Shown: positions 1-8,054, numbered from the stretch's first letter. The stretch: DNA of 40,082 bases from Synergistaceae bacterium (GCA_031272035.1 JAISUO010000111.1:1-40082), one strand, 5' to 3'. Notes: generated by a model from the sequence alone, not told the origin. Numbers and translations: made by a program.

Positions 1-138
1 CAAAGGATTTACCGAGAGTAATCCGTGATTGGGTGGAATAATGGTTTCAATCCCTCAAAGGAAGACTTCAAAGGCTTTCTGAGGAAAAACAGAAGCTGAT
101 GATTGAAAGTTTCAATCCCTCAAAGGAAGACTTCAAAG
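1..138 (-). CRISPR. End of a CRISPR array (two full repeats, one partial)
   Basis: Two identical 30-nt repeats lie at 44-73 and 109-138. On the plus strand they begin GTTTCAATCCCTC and end GACTTCAAAG. The first five bases of the window (CAAAG) match the tail of a third repeat, so spacers are 6-43 (38 nt) and 74-108 (35 nt) and the array continues to the left. Read on the minus strand the repeat ends ATTGAAAC, the usual 5' handle of many type I-B and type III crRNAs. I therefore infer transcription on the minus strand, with the leader to the right. No cas gene lies in this window. The type is an inference from the handle only. Confidence 0.9.
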
Positions 139-240
139 CCGCTGCGACGTTGGTACTTCTGGAACTACGAAAAGCCCCCTTTTGCTTTTCTCATGAAATA
201 TATTTTCACATACCTTCTATTTTATTGTCAAGGTGCTGTT
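139..240 (-). promoter_or_regulatory. Possible CRISPR leader
   Basis: This stretch adjoins the last repeat on the side that would be upstream of minus-strand crRNA transcription. It contains no further repeat and turns A+T-rich from about 180 to 240, as leaders usually are. No promoter boxes were assigned. The first 35-40 bases could instead be one more spacer followed by a lost repeat. Confidence 0.35.
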
Positions 241-627
241 TTATCCCATATTCGCGACTGTTGTCGAAGTCCCGCGATATTGACAGGATAACACATCGAC
301 GACAAAATTTATATCATAGCCGTCGTATATCTCCTCGCTTCGAATTCTGTTATGTGTCGCTGACGGTCGCCTGTTGTGAGAACGGGTAATATTGCGTTTG
401 GATAAACGCGCCGTACGAGCTTTTTCCACAATTTGTTCCAGGGCCTCATTTGTCACTTTAACGGCGTCTCCATTTTTAACAACCTTCAACTCGATAATCC
501 TGACTCGATCCCTGACGCCGGTTCTTCTATCTGAATCTTCCCGGTTCGTATGCCGCTCGGCCTCCGTGCCGAACAATATAACGCCGTCATAATCGCCATA
601 CGGACTGATTTTCACGAATGATGCCAA
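241..627 (-). pseudogene. Remnant of a PD-(D/E)XK-type nuclease-superfamily protein
   Basis: A 128-codon open frame starts with TTG and has no good ribosome site. Its middle reads RVRIIELKVVKNGD followed by EALEQIVEKA. This resembles the C-terminal nuclease-like domain of the large AAA-ATPase/PD-(D/E)XK family (DUF1703 type), where a G-x-x-D strand, an (I/F)E(F/L)K strand and an ALxQIxEK helix occur in this order. A possible aspartate lies upstream in YGDYDGVILF. The family's large N-terminal ATPase part is missing, and the last 45 residues no longer look like the family. The frame starts inside the degenerate inverted-repeat element at 621-816, so the 5' part was probably lost around that insertion. 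The family call is from memory of the motif. It could also be a chance frame. Confidence 0.35.
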
Positions 628-816
628 TTTGCTTTCATAAAGAGTGTTAATGAGGAAGCTAATGTTTGAATGTCATTGCTTTTAACTATTTTAACTTTAT
701 AAGCGGCGAACCGGTGAAGCATGAGCCGTGTGAACAGCTTCGCGCCTGTTCCCCAAGAGGGGAAAATCTGCGGTCCGCCTGGTTTCATTATCAGGCCTTT
801 GACTTCAAACTGGTAT
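621..816 (+). repeat. Degenerate, interrupted copy of the 101-bp inverted-repeat element
   Basis: 621-699 matches the first 78 bp of the element at 14038-14138, with about ten substitutions and one 1-nt indel. 794-816 matches its last 23 bp with three substitutions. The ends are ATGCCAATTTG and CAAACTGGTAT. Between the halves, about 94 bp (700-793) are absent from the other two copies. This extra part contains a TTCCCC-AAGA-GGGGAA hairpin. Either another sequence was inserted here, or this is a longer ancestor from which the 101-bp form was derived. Confidence 0.75.
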
Positions 817-905
817 GACAATATCAACTGTCTGTTGATGGAACGTTACACTGTTCAGAAAATACGTCGCGCCGGCAGGAGCTTTGCAGCCGGAATTAGC
901 GGGAC
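817..905. other. Intergenic, no feature seen
   Basis: These 89 bp lie between the degenerate element and the phoU stop. A weak 5-bp hairpin (CCGGC/GCCGG) is visible at about 872-893. It has no T-run, so I do not call a terminator. Confidence 0.3.
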
Positions 906-1661
906 TCACTCTGAGACAGACGTTTTCGTCAGCTCCGCCAATAACGCTCGCTCCTTATCTTTTGTCAGAGTTTCGCCTTTATCCATGAAGTAGACCCGTT
1001 CCGCGATGTTCGTCACGTGGTCGCCGGTCCGCTCCAGGTGACGGGCGATCCACATTTGGCCCGTGATGGCGCGGACGATGTTTGTGTCTCCCGTACTGGA
1101 CGAGGCCATCAAATCGATGAACTCATTGAATATGGTGGAATAGTTCCGGTCCAGCAGGTCGTCCCGGGCGCAAATTTCCGCGGACATGTTTCCATCCGAG
1201 GTTCTGAACGCCTCCATTGCGTCCTGGAGCATGCTTCCCGCAATTTTCCTCATGTCGCCGAGAACGGGGTTCACTTCGATTCGGGGATATTTTTTCAACT
1301 CCAGAGCCCAGCGAGCGATGTTGACCGCCTGATCTCCGATTCGCTCCAGGTCCGTTATCGTTTTGAGCACCGCGAAAATAAAGCGCAGCTCCTCTCTGAC
1401 AGGCTGACGCATCGCAATCGATCTCAGGCACTCCTGGTCGATTTCCTCCTCCACGGTATCAATCTCGTCGTCGCCCGCCACGACCTTTTCCGCAAGCTCT
1501 TCATCCGCCGTAATGACGGCTTCCACCGCGTCTTTCAGGGCCACTCCCGCCAGTTGCCCCATTCTCATCACGTGTCTGACGATGCGTTCCTTGTCCGAAG
1601 CGTATAGAAAAGACTCCACTGACTTGCTTTTATCCAAAATGTTCCATTCCTTTCTCTCCAT
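906..1661 (-). CDS. phoU: PhoU-family phosphate regulator
   Basis: The 251-residue product has the two-repeat PhoU fold. Each half carries the family's ER-x-GD-x(3)-NIA signature (ERIGDQAVNIA near the middle and ERTGDHVTNIA near the end), which bears metal-ligand residues. PhoU proteins restrain phosphate uptake and signalling in the cytoplasm. The ATG at 1661 is preceded by GGAAAG and gives a length close to the family's. A TTG at about 1640, behind AAAGGA, is an alternative start. The gene overlaps the end of the Na/Pi cotransporter gene by about 30 bp, so translation is likely coupled. That neighbour already has a PhoU-like C-terminal domain, so two PhoU modules are made together. I would expect them to act on the cotransporter, since no pst or phoR gene is nearby. 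Confidence 0.9.
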   Translation of the reverse strand: MERKEWNILDKSKSVESFLYASDKERIVRHVMRMGQLAGVALKDAVEAVITADEELAEKVVAGDDEIDTVEEEIDQECLRSIAMRQPVREELRFIFAVLKTITDLERIGDQAVNIARWALELKKYPRIEVNPVLGDMRKIAGSMLQDAMEAFRTSDGNMSAEICARDDLLDRNYSTIFNEFIDLMASSSTGDTNIVRAITGQMWIARHLERTGDHVTNIAERVYFMDKGETLTKDKERALLAELTKTSVSE

Positions 1662-3270
1662 TTTTGCTTTCCGTCTGAATCCATTCGGCAAAAACGTCGC
1701 CCCGAACGACCTCCTGAGCGGCATGCAGGAAACGCCTCGCCACAGTCGCGAAATCCATCACAGCGGAATTGCCTCTGCGTCCCGTTTCGCCCTCCAGCAG
1801 CCGACCGCGCAGGTGCGAAGTGAATTTTTCAAATTCTTTCGATCTTTCAATGGCCTCCTGGGCGAGGTCCGCGTCTCCCAGCGCAAAAGCGTGAAAGGCG
1901 TCGCGCACCGTTTCCATAAACAGAGCCGTCATTTGGTTCCACTCCGATTTTCCGACCTCTTCGGCCAGAATGTCCAGCCGGTATTCACGGAAAAGTTCAG
2001 CGAGACGCCCTGTGGCAAGGCGCGAGGTTTCCCGGAGGGACAGCATGGCGTAGGAAATTGTTCGATATTCCCGCACGGTTGCCCGATCCTCCGCGATGGA
2101 GGGAGGCTGAATGGCGTACATGTACTGTTCACAGGCTTCCGTCAGATCCTGAATACCATCCGGCAGGAGATTTTTCAGATCGTTTCCGCCCTTTTCCGGA
2201 TAGAACTGCATCTGAAGCAGGGCCTCGATGTAGTTGGTGAGGCGAATCATTTCTCTGGCCAGAAGATGAACCGCCAGAGAGGGAATTTCGAGCAGATCGT
2301 CGTCCAGATAGACGGGCTCCCTCAAACCGGCTCCGGATACGCGGGTGAGAAGAAAGGAACTTCCATGAACCAAAATCTGAGGCCAGGGATAGAAAATCGC
2401 CGCGTTTAAAAGAACCAGCAACACCTGGGACAGCACAATGTTGGTCGGCATGGAAAAACCCAGCCTGGCCAGAAAGGCGTTTGCCCAGGGAATGCAGGGA
2501 AGGAACGCAAGTACCCCCGCCAGCTTGTACAGAAACGTCGCGACGCCCAGTACCCGTGCGTTGCGACGCCCTCCCGCCGCAGCCAGAAGCATGGCGACCG
2601 TGCTGCCCAGATGCGACCCCAGAGAAACGGGAAAAACCGCGCTTTGAGGCAGAGCTCCCGTCATGGCGATGGTGACGGCAAGGGCCATGACCGAGGCGGA
2701 ACTCTGCAAAATGGCGGTTCCAAACACGGCGGCGAAGAACATCGTCCAGGGACGGAGCGCGATGGCCAGGACGGCGTGGCGCAGGGAGGTGTCGTTCAAC
2801 AGTGGCTCCGCGCCGAGTTTCAGCAAAAACATGCCAAGAAGAATCAACGAAAGCGCCTGAAGCACGTTGCCAATTTTTCTGACCCAACTGTTCCCAAAAC
2901 GGGTCATCAGGAAACTCACCGTCAGGAACAGCGGCGAAAAGCTGACGATGTCGAGGCTGATGAGGAAGGTAACAAAAGTCCCTCCCACGCTGGCCCCCAT
3001 CGTAACCACCACCGCGCCGGCCAGCGAGAGCATCCCCACGTCGGCGAAGCTGATCGCGATGGAAGAAGAAACGGTACTCCCCTGAGTGATGGCGGCCAGA
3101 AGGATTCCAAAGATCATCGCCTGGGGTTTACGCTGGGCAAAACGGCTCATCGCCTCCCGGGCGCGGGCGCCGAATGCGGAACGAAAAGCCTCCGTGGCCT
3201 GCGACGCTCCGTAAAGAAAGAGGCAGATTCCCCCCAGAAGGTTAATGATTGGATAGAAATACAGAAACAT
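1630..3270 (-). CDS. Na+/phosphate cotransporter with C-terminal PhoU-like domain
   Basis: The 546-residue protein belongs to the NptA/YjbB (SLC34-like) family, which couples sodium to inorganic phosphate transport. Two inverted membrane repeats cover roughly residues 1-310. Each has the re-entrant Q-x-S motif: ITQGSTVSSSIAI near residue 60 and ILQSSASVMAL near residue 190. The first has G where many members have S. From about residue 340 the protein is soluble and helical, like PhoU, as in the long forms of the family. The start lies 6 bp after the tctA stop and the end overlaps phoU, so these genes are almost certainly one transcript. YjbB-like proteins can also export phosphate, so the direction of transport is not settled by sequence. 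Confidence 0.9.
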   Translation of the reverse strand: MFLYFYPIINLLGGICLFLYGASQATEAFRSAFGARAREAMSRFAQRKPQAMIFGILLAAITQGSTVSSSIAISFADVGMLSLAGAVVVTMGASVGGTFVTFLISLDIVSFSPLFLTVSFLMTRFGNSWVRKIGNVLQALSLILLGMFLLKLGAEPLLNDTSLRHAVLAIALRPWTMFFAAVFGTAILQSSASVMALAVTIAMTGALPQSAVFPVSLGSHLGSTVAMLLAAAGGRRNARVLGVATFLYKLAGVLAFLPCIPWANAFLARLGFSMPTNIVLSQVLLVLLNAAIFYPWPQILVHGSSFLLTRVSGAGLREPVYLDDDLLEIPSLAVHLLAREMIRLTNYIEALLQMQFYPEKGGNDLKNLLPDGIQDLTEACEQYMYAIQPPSIAEDRATVREYRTISYAMLSLRETSRLATGRLAELFREYRLDILAEEVGKSEWNQMTALFMETVRDAFHAFALGDADLAQEAIERSKEFEKFTSHLRGRLLEGETGRRGNSAVMDFATVARRFLHAAQEVVRGDVFAEWIQTESKNGEKGMEHFG

Positions 3271-3276
3271 CTGACG

Positions 3277-4776
3277 TTACAGATCCTTTTTTCGTTTTTT
3301 TCTGTCCCTCATGTCCGCGATGAAGGGCCACGCGACAAGAGCGATGGAGATGACCAGCAGAACGGCGCTGATCGGGCGGGTGAAAAGAAGCGATACCCCT
3401 CCCATCATAAGCGTCATCTGCAGATACGTTTCGATCATGGTACCCAGCACCAGCCCCAGGACAATGGGAGAAACCGGGTAACGATAACGATTCAGAATCC
3501 AGCCCAGAAGGCCGAACCCAAAACACACCCCAACGTCAAAAAGCGAAGAGCGCACCGCGTAACTGCCGATCATGGAAAAAACGAAAATAAAAGGATAGAG
3601 AATTCTTTTGGGGATCAGAGAAACCTTGATCCACAGACGGCTTCCAAAGGCGCCGAGCCCCAGAAGGACCACGTTGGCGACCAGGAGACTGGAAAACAGC
3701 ATGTAGACCAAAAGAGGAGAACGGGTGAACAGCTCCGGCCCCGGACGAAGTTCGTGAATCATCAGAGCCCCCACCAGCACGGCGGCTGAGGCGCTTCCCG
3801 GAATCCCCAGCGCCAGCAGAGGCACCAGCGCCCCTCCCACGGAGCTGCTGTTGGCCGCCTCCGCCGCAGCCACACCGTGGGGGTTGCCCTTACCGAAGGT
3901 CTCGGGCTCACTGCTGAGGCGTTTTTCCACGTCGTAGGCGATAAACGAGGCGATGGTTCCTCCCGCGCCGGGGAAAACTCCGATGACGGTGCCCAGCACT
4001 CCCGCCCGCAGCATCGTCCATTTCAGTTTCATGTAATCTTTCAGCGTGGGCCAGACGGACTTCAGGTCCGCGACCTCGATTTTTTCCATGTGAAAGTTGA
4101 AGGTTTCTATGTTGGAGAGAACCTCGCTGATCGCAAAAAGTCCGATGAGGGCCGGCACGAAGGAAAATCCGTCGTACAGCCTCACGAGGTCGAAGGTGAA
4201 ACGGGACGAGCCCGTCATGTGGTCCATGCCGATGGTGTTGAGCAGAAGCCCCAGCAGCACCGCAAGGAAGGACTCCACCCACTTTCCGCCTCCCAGCGAG
4301 GCCACCGTCGTCAGTCCCATAATCGCCAGGGCGAAGTACTCCGCCGGCCAGAATTTCAGAGCCAGCTCGGCCAGAGGGATGGCGAAAAGAATCAGAATAA
4401 AAATTCCCACAAAACCGCCCACAACGGAGGCCACCAGGGAAACGCCAAGTCCAATTCCCGCTTTTCCGTCCCGGGCCAGGGGATAGCCGTCAAAGGCCGT
4501 CACCACCGCCGACGGAGTCCCAGGGGTATTGATCATCACCGCCGTTATGGAGCCGCCGTAGTTGGCCGCCAGGTAGATGGCGCAGAGCATGACGATGCCC
4601 AGCTCGGGCGACATGCCAAACGTAAAGGGCAGAAGGAGCGCCACCGCCATGGAAGGGGAAATTCCGGGCATGGCGCCGCCCAGGATGCCGACGACAACCC
4701 CCGCCAGAATGACAAGAAGCGGTTTCACGCCAAGAAGGGGCACCAGGCCTTCATAAAGGTGGGATAAAATGCTCAT
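3277..4776 (-). CDS. tctA: Tripartite tricarboxylate transporter, large membrane subunit TctA
   Basis: At 499 residues this is the normal size for TctA. It has about twelve hydrophobic segments and the conserved N-terminal features of the family: GGAMPGISPSMAVALLLPFT near residue 35, then NYGGSITAVMINTPGTPSA near residue 75, and a second G/P-rich stretch (GVFPGAGGTIASF) near residue 265. TctA is the channel-forming subunit of a secondary carrier for di- and tricarboxylates driven by an ion gradient and fed by a periplasmic binding protein. It lies 12 bp after tctB and 6 bp before the Na/Pi carrier. The substrate cannot be read from the sequence. The charged C-terminal tail (RDRKKRKKDL) is cytoplasmic. 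Confidence 0.95.
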   Translation of the reverse strand: MSILSHLYEGLVPLLGVKPLLVILAGVVVGILGGAMPGISPSMAVALLLPFTFGMSPELGIVMLCAIYLAANYGGSITAVMINTPGTPSAVVTAFDGYPLARDGKAGIGLGVSLVASVVGGFVGIFILILFAIPLAELALKFWPAEYFALAIMGLTTVASLGGGKWVESFLAVLLGLLLNTIGMDHMTGSSRFTFDLVRLYDGFSFVPALIGLFAISEVLSNIETFNFHMEKIEVADLKSVWPTLKDYMKLKWTMLRAGVLGTVIGVFPGAGGTIASFIAYDVEKRLSSEPETFGKGNPHGVAAAEAANSSSVGGALVPLLALGIPGSASAAVLVGALMIHELRPGPELFTRSPLLVYMLFSSLLVANVVLLGLGAFGSRLWIKVSLIPKRILYPFIFVFSMIGSYAVRSSLFDVGVCFGFGLLGWILNRYRYPVSPIVLGLVLGTMIETYLQMTLMMGGVSLLFTRPISAVLLVISIALVAWPFIADMRDRKKRKKDL

Positions 4777-4788
4777 CGTTCACGCCCC

Positions 4789-5319
4789 CTACAGCCAGAA
4801 TTTTCCGACCGGCAGACCCAGTCGCAGCAGTTTTTCGAAGGTGAGCCACGAGAAAAGAGACCAGCCCGCGGGAGATAAAAGGAGCGTTTTCCAGCGATAC
4901 TCGCCCAAAATCAGCAACATCAGCACAATCAATCCTGAAGTGGCGATATAGAACCCCAGATATTCGATTCCCCAAATGCAGGCAACCACAAGAACAATCG
5001 TCAATATTACCTTGTCGATGCGGCCCGTTTCAGGATCGGGCGGCGTTTCGCCCTTCCACACGCGAGAGAGCTGATAGAAGGCGAAGAAAGCCAGCGCCGC
5101 TGCCCAGGTGATGGGCACGGTCGACGGGTTCGAGTCCATAAGCGGCGATATTTCGAGGTTCACCGCCATCCAGATGAAGAGCCCGGCAATCTCCAGCAGG
5201 ACGACTGCGACCACGATCTGCCCTGAACGTTCCCTGCGTCCGAAACGAAACGCCGCCCCAACCACGAGGAATAACAGGACAACGCAACCCGCTAAAAAAA
5301 AGTACAGATCCTTCGTCAA
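4789..5319 (-). CDS. tctB: Tripartite tricarboxylate transporter, small membrane subunit TctB
   Basis: The 176-residue protein has four predicted membrane segments, at about residues 7-25, 35-55, 70-85 and 105-140 (the last is a pair). This is the pattern of TctB/DUF1468 subunits, which associate with TctA in the inner membrane. The start is TTG, supported by GGAGG eight bases upstream; no better ATG is near. It stands between tctC and tctA as in the typical operon. A hairpin lies in the 153-bp gap between tctC and this gene. TctB sequences diverge quickly, so position in the operon is as important as similarity for this call. Confidence 0.88.
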   Translation of the reverse strand: MTKDLYFFLAGCVVLLFLVVGAAFRFGRRERSGQIVVAVVLLEIAGLFIWMAVNLEISPLMDSNPSTVPITWAAALAFFAFYQLSRVWKGETPPDPETGRIDKVILTIVLVVACIWGIEYLGFYIATSGLIVLMLLILGEYRWKTLLLSPAGWSLFSWLTFEKLLRLGLPVGKFWL

Positions 5320-5385
5320 CTCAATCGCCTCCTGCAGGGCATTGCCTTGTGCAATACCTCATGATTTTTGAATAATATTTATATT

Positions 5386-5417
5386 GCGGGGAAGGATTTC
5401 TGTCCTCCATTCCCCGC
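5386..5417 (-). terminator. Hairpin in the tctC-tctB gap (processing or partial terminator)
   Basis: Arms GCGGGGAA and TTCCCCGC pair perfectly around a 16-nt loop that can itself close by GGA/TCC. On the minus strand it follows tctC and is trailed by an A/T-rich stretch without a clean T-run. It may stabilise tctC mRNA or stop part of transcription, so that more binding protein than membrane subunits is made. This is inference. Confidence 0.5.
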
Positions 5418-5472
5418 CTGGGAGATTGAAATGAAAATGAACAGAAAAACAGAAATTCTTTGCCGCCGGTTT

Positions 5473-6429
5473 TTATTTAATGATTCCGTACTCCTTCAGA
5501 TAAAGCAGAGAGTCTTCCACGTCCTTCTTAACCTGCTCCGTGAATTTTTCCCGGCCCCAGTCCACCACTTCGATGCCGTCGGCCTCCAGGTAAGAGCGCC
5601 ACTCGGGGTCCGCCGCGACTTTCTTCAGAAGGTTTTCCCACCAGACCATAGCCTCTTCCGGGGTTCCCTTCTTCACGCAGAAGCCCCGCCACATGGTCTC
5701 GTCGTCCATGCCCGTCAGTCCCAGTTCTCCGAAGGTCGGAGCGTCGGGAAAAACCTTCAGCCGCTCTTTGGAGGAGACGGCGATGATGTTGAACCCCTCC
5801 CGACCGCCGATGTCCGCGGGGTTACCCACGTACACGACGCCCTGTCCGCCGAGAACGCCAAGCATGGCTTCAGGTCCGGATTTATAAGGGACGTATTTGC
5901 CTTTAATGCCTGCCACAGCCCATGTTTTCATTGCCATGATGTGGTCGTTGCCTCCAGCAGCGGGACCGGTCCATATCTGAGCGCCATTTTTCTCCCTGGC
6001 GTCCTTTACGACGTCAGCCCAAACGTGAACCGGGTTTTTGACGGAACCAATAAGGCATTCCGGATCCCGCATCAGCATGGCAATCCATTCAAAGCTCCAT
6101 ATGTACTGATCGATGTCCTTATTCGAGGTCAGAACTTTCAAAATTACGGAAGTCGTTGGAGCAAAAACGGTATAGCCGTCCGCCGGCTGTTCCAGAACCG
6201 CCTCAATACCGATAAGTCCGCCCGCCCCTTCCTTGTTTTCCACCACAAAGGTCGCGTCGGTGTACTTCTGGGCGACGGCGATAAATTTACGGCTGGTAAC
6301 GTCCATCAGCCCTCCCGGTCCCACGTAGTTGACGATTTTGATCGGTTTGTCGGGGTACGCGGCAAAAGCCGCCGAGGCGGACATAACGATCGCGCACATC
6401 ACCGCAAGCCACAAAGATTTTTTCATCAT
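5473..6429 (-). CDS. tctC: Tripartite tricarboxylate transporter substrate-binding protein TctC
   Basis: The 318-residue protein begins with a signal peptide: two lysines, then a hydrophobic core, and likely cleavage at AAFA before AYPDKP. The mature start AYPDKPIKIVNYVGPGG is the classic opening of TctC/BugT binding proteins, whose first loop binds a carboxylate of the ligand. It acts outside the inner membrane, delivering an organic acid to TctA/TctB. ATG with AAAGGAG upstream supports the start. Its gene comes first in the transporter operon and 46 bp after the Ppx gene, so read-through from that gene is possible. The ligand is unknown; Bug-type proteins bind very different small acids. 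Confidence 0.93.
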   Translation of the reverse strand: MMKKSLWLAVMCAIVMSASAAFAAYPDKPIKIVNYVGPGGLMDVTSRKFIAVAQKYTDATFVVENKEGAGGLIGIEAVLEQPADGYTVFAPTTSVILKVLTSNKDIDQYIWSFEWIAMLMRDPECLIGSVKNPVHVWADVVKDAREKNGAQIWTGPAAGGNDHIMAMKTWAVAGIKGKYVPYKSGPEAMLGVLGGQGVVYVGNPADIGGREGFNIIAVSSKERLKVFPDAPTFGELGLTGMDDETMWRGFCVKKGTPEEAMVWWENLLKKVAADPEWRSYLEADGIEVVDWGREKFTEQVKKDVEDSLLYLKEYGIIK

Positions 6430-6475
6430 AATGATAAAATTCTCCTTTCTTTTTTCTTTACTTTATTTAAGAATT

Positions 6476-7387
6476 TTATTTCATTAATTCATACATCAGT
6501 CCGTGCCGCAGTCCCCGATCGCTCACCGTCAGCTTTTCGACCCCCAGCATTTTCATGATGACTCTGACGATGCAGGCTCCCGCCAGAATCACATCGGCGC
6601 GCTTCGGCTGAAGGCCCACGATTTTTTTTCGCTCTTCCAGGGTTTTTCCTTCATAGTCTCTGATCTGCGCGGCGATGTCTCCGGCGGTAAGAGACGAACC
6701 CTGCACCACGTCCGGGTCATAGACCGCCATTTTATGTTTCACGGAGGCGATGCTGGTGACCGTCCCTCCCATGCCCACGAGGAAATCTGTTTGCCCGTCG
6801 ACGCCGCCCGCCGCAAGCTCTTTTTCGATGAGGGCTTCGGCCTCGCTCACGCTGCCGGCCGCTACGGGATCGGCATTGAAGAACTGTTCCGTGAGACGAA
6901 CCGCACCCAGGCTGACGCTGAATTTTTTCAGCATCGTTTCGCCTCTGCCGTAGACGAACTCCGTGCTTCCTCCGCCGGTATCGAAGGTGACCAGGTTTTT
7001 ACCTCCCACGTCGATTCCCGACATAACGGCGATATAGGAGAGTCGGGCCTCTTCGTCGCCGGGAATGACCCGGACTCCGACCTTTGCCAGTTCTTTCACC
7101 CGGTCGATGAAAGCGGCCGCGTTTTTCGCCGTGCGCAGCGCCATCGTCCCCACCGCCACAATTTCCGCTGCGCCCAGCGAACGCGCCGTATCCGCGAATT
7201 CAGCCACGGCGACGGCGTTGCGCTCCAGCGCGTCCGGCGCGATGGAACCCGTTTCCTTCAATCCTTCACCGAGACGGGCAATGTTGTTGGCGTCTTTCAG
7301 AACTTTGAGAGTTCCTCCATTTTTCTCCGCCACGTGAAATTTAATCGAACCCGTACCGATATCTATGACCGCTTTGATTTCTCCCAT
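6476..7387 (-). CDS. Ppx/GppA-family phosphatase
   Basis: The 303-residue protein is the short, catalytic-core form of the exopolyphosphatase/guanosine pentaphosphatase family (ASKHA fold). It opens with IDIGTGSIKFHV (phosphate loop 1), has FDTGGGSTEFVYG near residue 148 (loop 2 with the catalytic region), VGMGGTVTSIASV near residue 210, and ends with SDRGLRHGLMYELM. It lacks the C-terminal HD-like domain of long E. coli Ppx. Such enzymes remove phosphate from polyphosphate or pppGpp; which one is preferred cannot be told. AAGGAG lies 8 nt before the ATG. It follows the CYTH-like gene by 31 bp, and this pairing suggests a shared role in polyphosphate or related phosphate metabolism. Confidence 0.92.
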   Translation of the reverse strand: MGEIKAVIDIGTGSIKFHVAEKNGGTLKVLKDANNIARLGEGLKETGSIAPDALERNAVAVAEFADTARSLGAAEIVAVGTMALRTAKNAAAFIDRVKELAKVGVRVIPGDEEARLSYIAVMSGIDVGGKNLVTFDTGGGSTEFVYGRGETMLKKFSVSLGAVRLTEQFFNADPVAAGSVSEAEALIEKELAAGGVDGQTDFLVGMGGTVTSIASVKHKMAVYDPDVVQGSSLTAGDIAAQIRDYEGKTLEERKKIVGLQPKRADVILAGACIVRVIMKMLGVEKLTVSDRGLRHGLMYELMK

Positions 7388-7418
7388 TATGCGTGTCTCC
7401 TTCGACTCAGGACCGCGG

Positions 7419-8006
7419 TCAGGCCATACCGACGGTCTTTTTCATGGCCTGGATATAGTTGATGTTGGGGTAATCCTTCAATCCCAGCTCGACCACCGTT
7501 TTATAGACGTTTTCGGGATCTTCGTGTTCCACACAGATCGTTTTCAGCGCCACGCCGTCGAAGATTGTTTCTGCAATTTCCACGATACAGTTATTGATGA
7601 CGTAAATGTAACGTTTCTTTTTGACGTCCACCAGACGCAGGTTCTCGTTGGGGCGGATCAGTTCTTTGATAAACTGGTCGTACGTGTACTCCGTACGGCC
7701 ATAGATGGGCTCCGGAACTTTGAAAATGGCGAAAAGTTTTTTCAGCGCCTCCAAACCGATGGGGAAACCTTCCTTCATAACGGGCAGCCACTGCTCCAGC
7801 TTATGGGCGTCCACCTTCTGGAGGGACTTTATGTCCATCAAATCGTCACGAATCTTGGTGTTTTCGTCGCTTTTGCGGGATAAAATGTAGTCTTCCCCGC
7901 TCTCCTTGAAATTGCCCTGCTCGTAAGCGCGTATTTTGTCCTCCGCCGGTCCGAACCCCGCCCCGAATGTGCGCCATTCCCAACGCGCCACTATAGGCTT
8001 ACCCAT
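7419..8006 (-). CDS. CYTH-like (triphosphate-tunnel) protein paired with Ppx
   Basis: The 195-residue protein starts MGKPIVARWEWRTFG at an ATG with GGAGGTG nine bases upstream; longer upstream frames run through a terminator and lack a ribosome site. It has the alternating strand pattern and several charged strands (ILSRKSDENTKIRD, RYIYVINNCIVEIAET, KTICVEHEDPENV) expected of a CYTH/triphosphate-tunnel fold. The hallmark E-x-E-x-K at the N terminus is degenerate here (W-E-W-R). From memory, similar domains occur next to or fused with Ppx/GppA phosphatases in other bacteria, which fits the neighbouring gene 31 bp downstream. The likely substrate is polyphosphate or another triphosphate, but catalysis is not proven. 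A terminator hairpin lies in its leader. Confidence 0.65.
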   Translation of the reverse strand: MGKPIVARWEWRTFGAGFGPAEDKIRAYEQGNFKESGEDYILSRKSDENTKIRDDLMDIKSLQKVDAHKLEQWLPVMKEGFPIGLEALKKLFAIFKVPEPIYGRTEYTYDQFIKELIRPNENLRLVDVKKKRYIYVINNCIVEIAETIFDGVALKTICVEHEDPENVYKTVVELGLKDYPNINYIQAMKKTVGMA

Positions 8007-8054
8007 AACACGCAACACCTCCGTTAAGGTTTGTGAAACACGTGAAACACAAAT

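Noticed and set aside
700-793. Possible group II intron domain V fragment (GAGCCGTGTGA)
   Set aside because: The complementary 3' strand of domain V was not found, and there is no reverse-transcriptase gene or other intron domain nearby.
2611-3789. 392-codon plus-strand frame opposite the Na/Pi carrier and tctA
   Set aside because: Composition is Gln/Arg/His-rich and unlike any protein. The opposite strand has clear membrane proteins.
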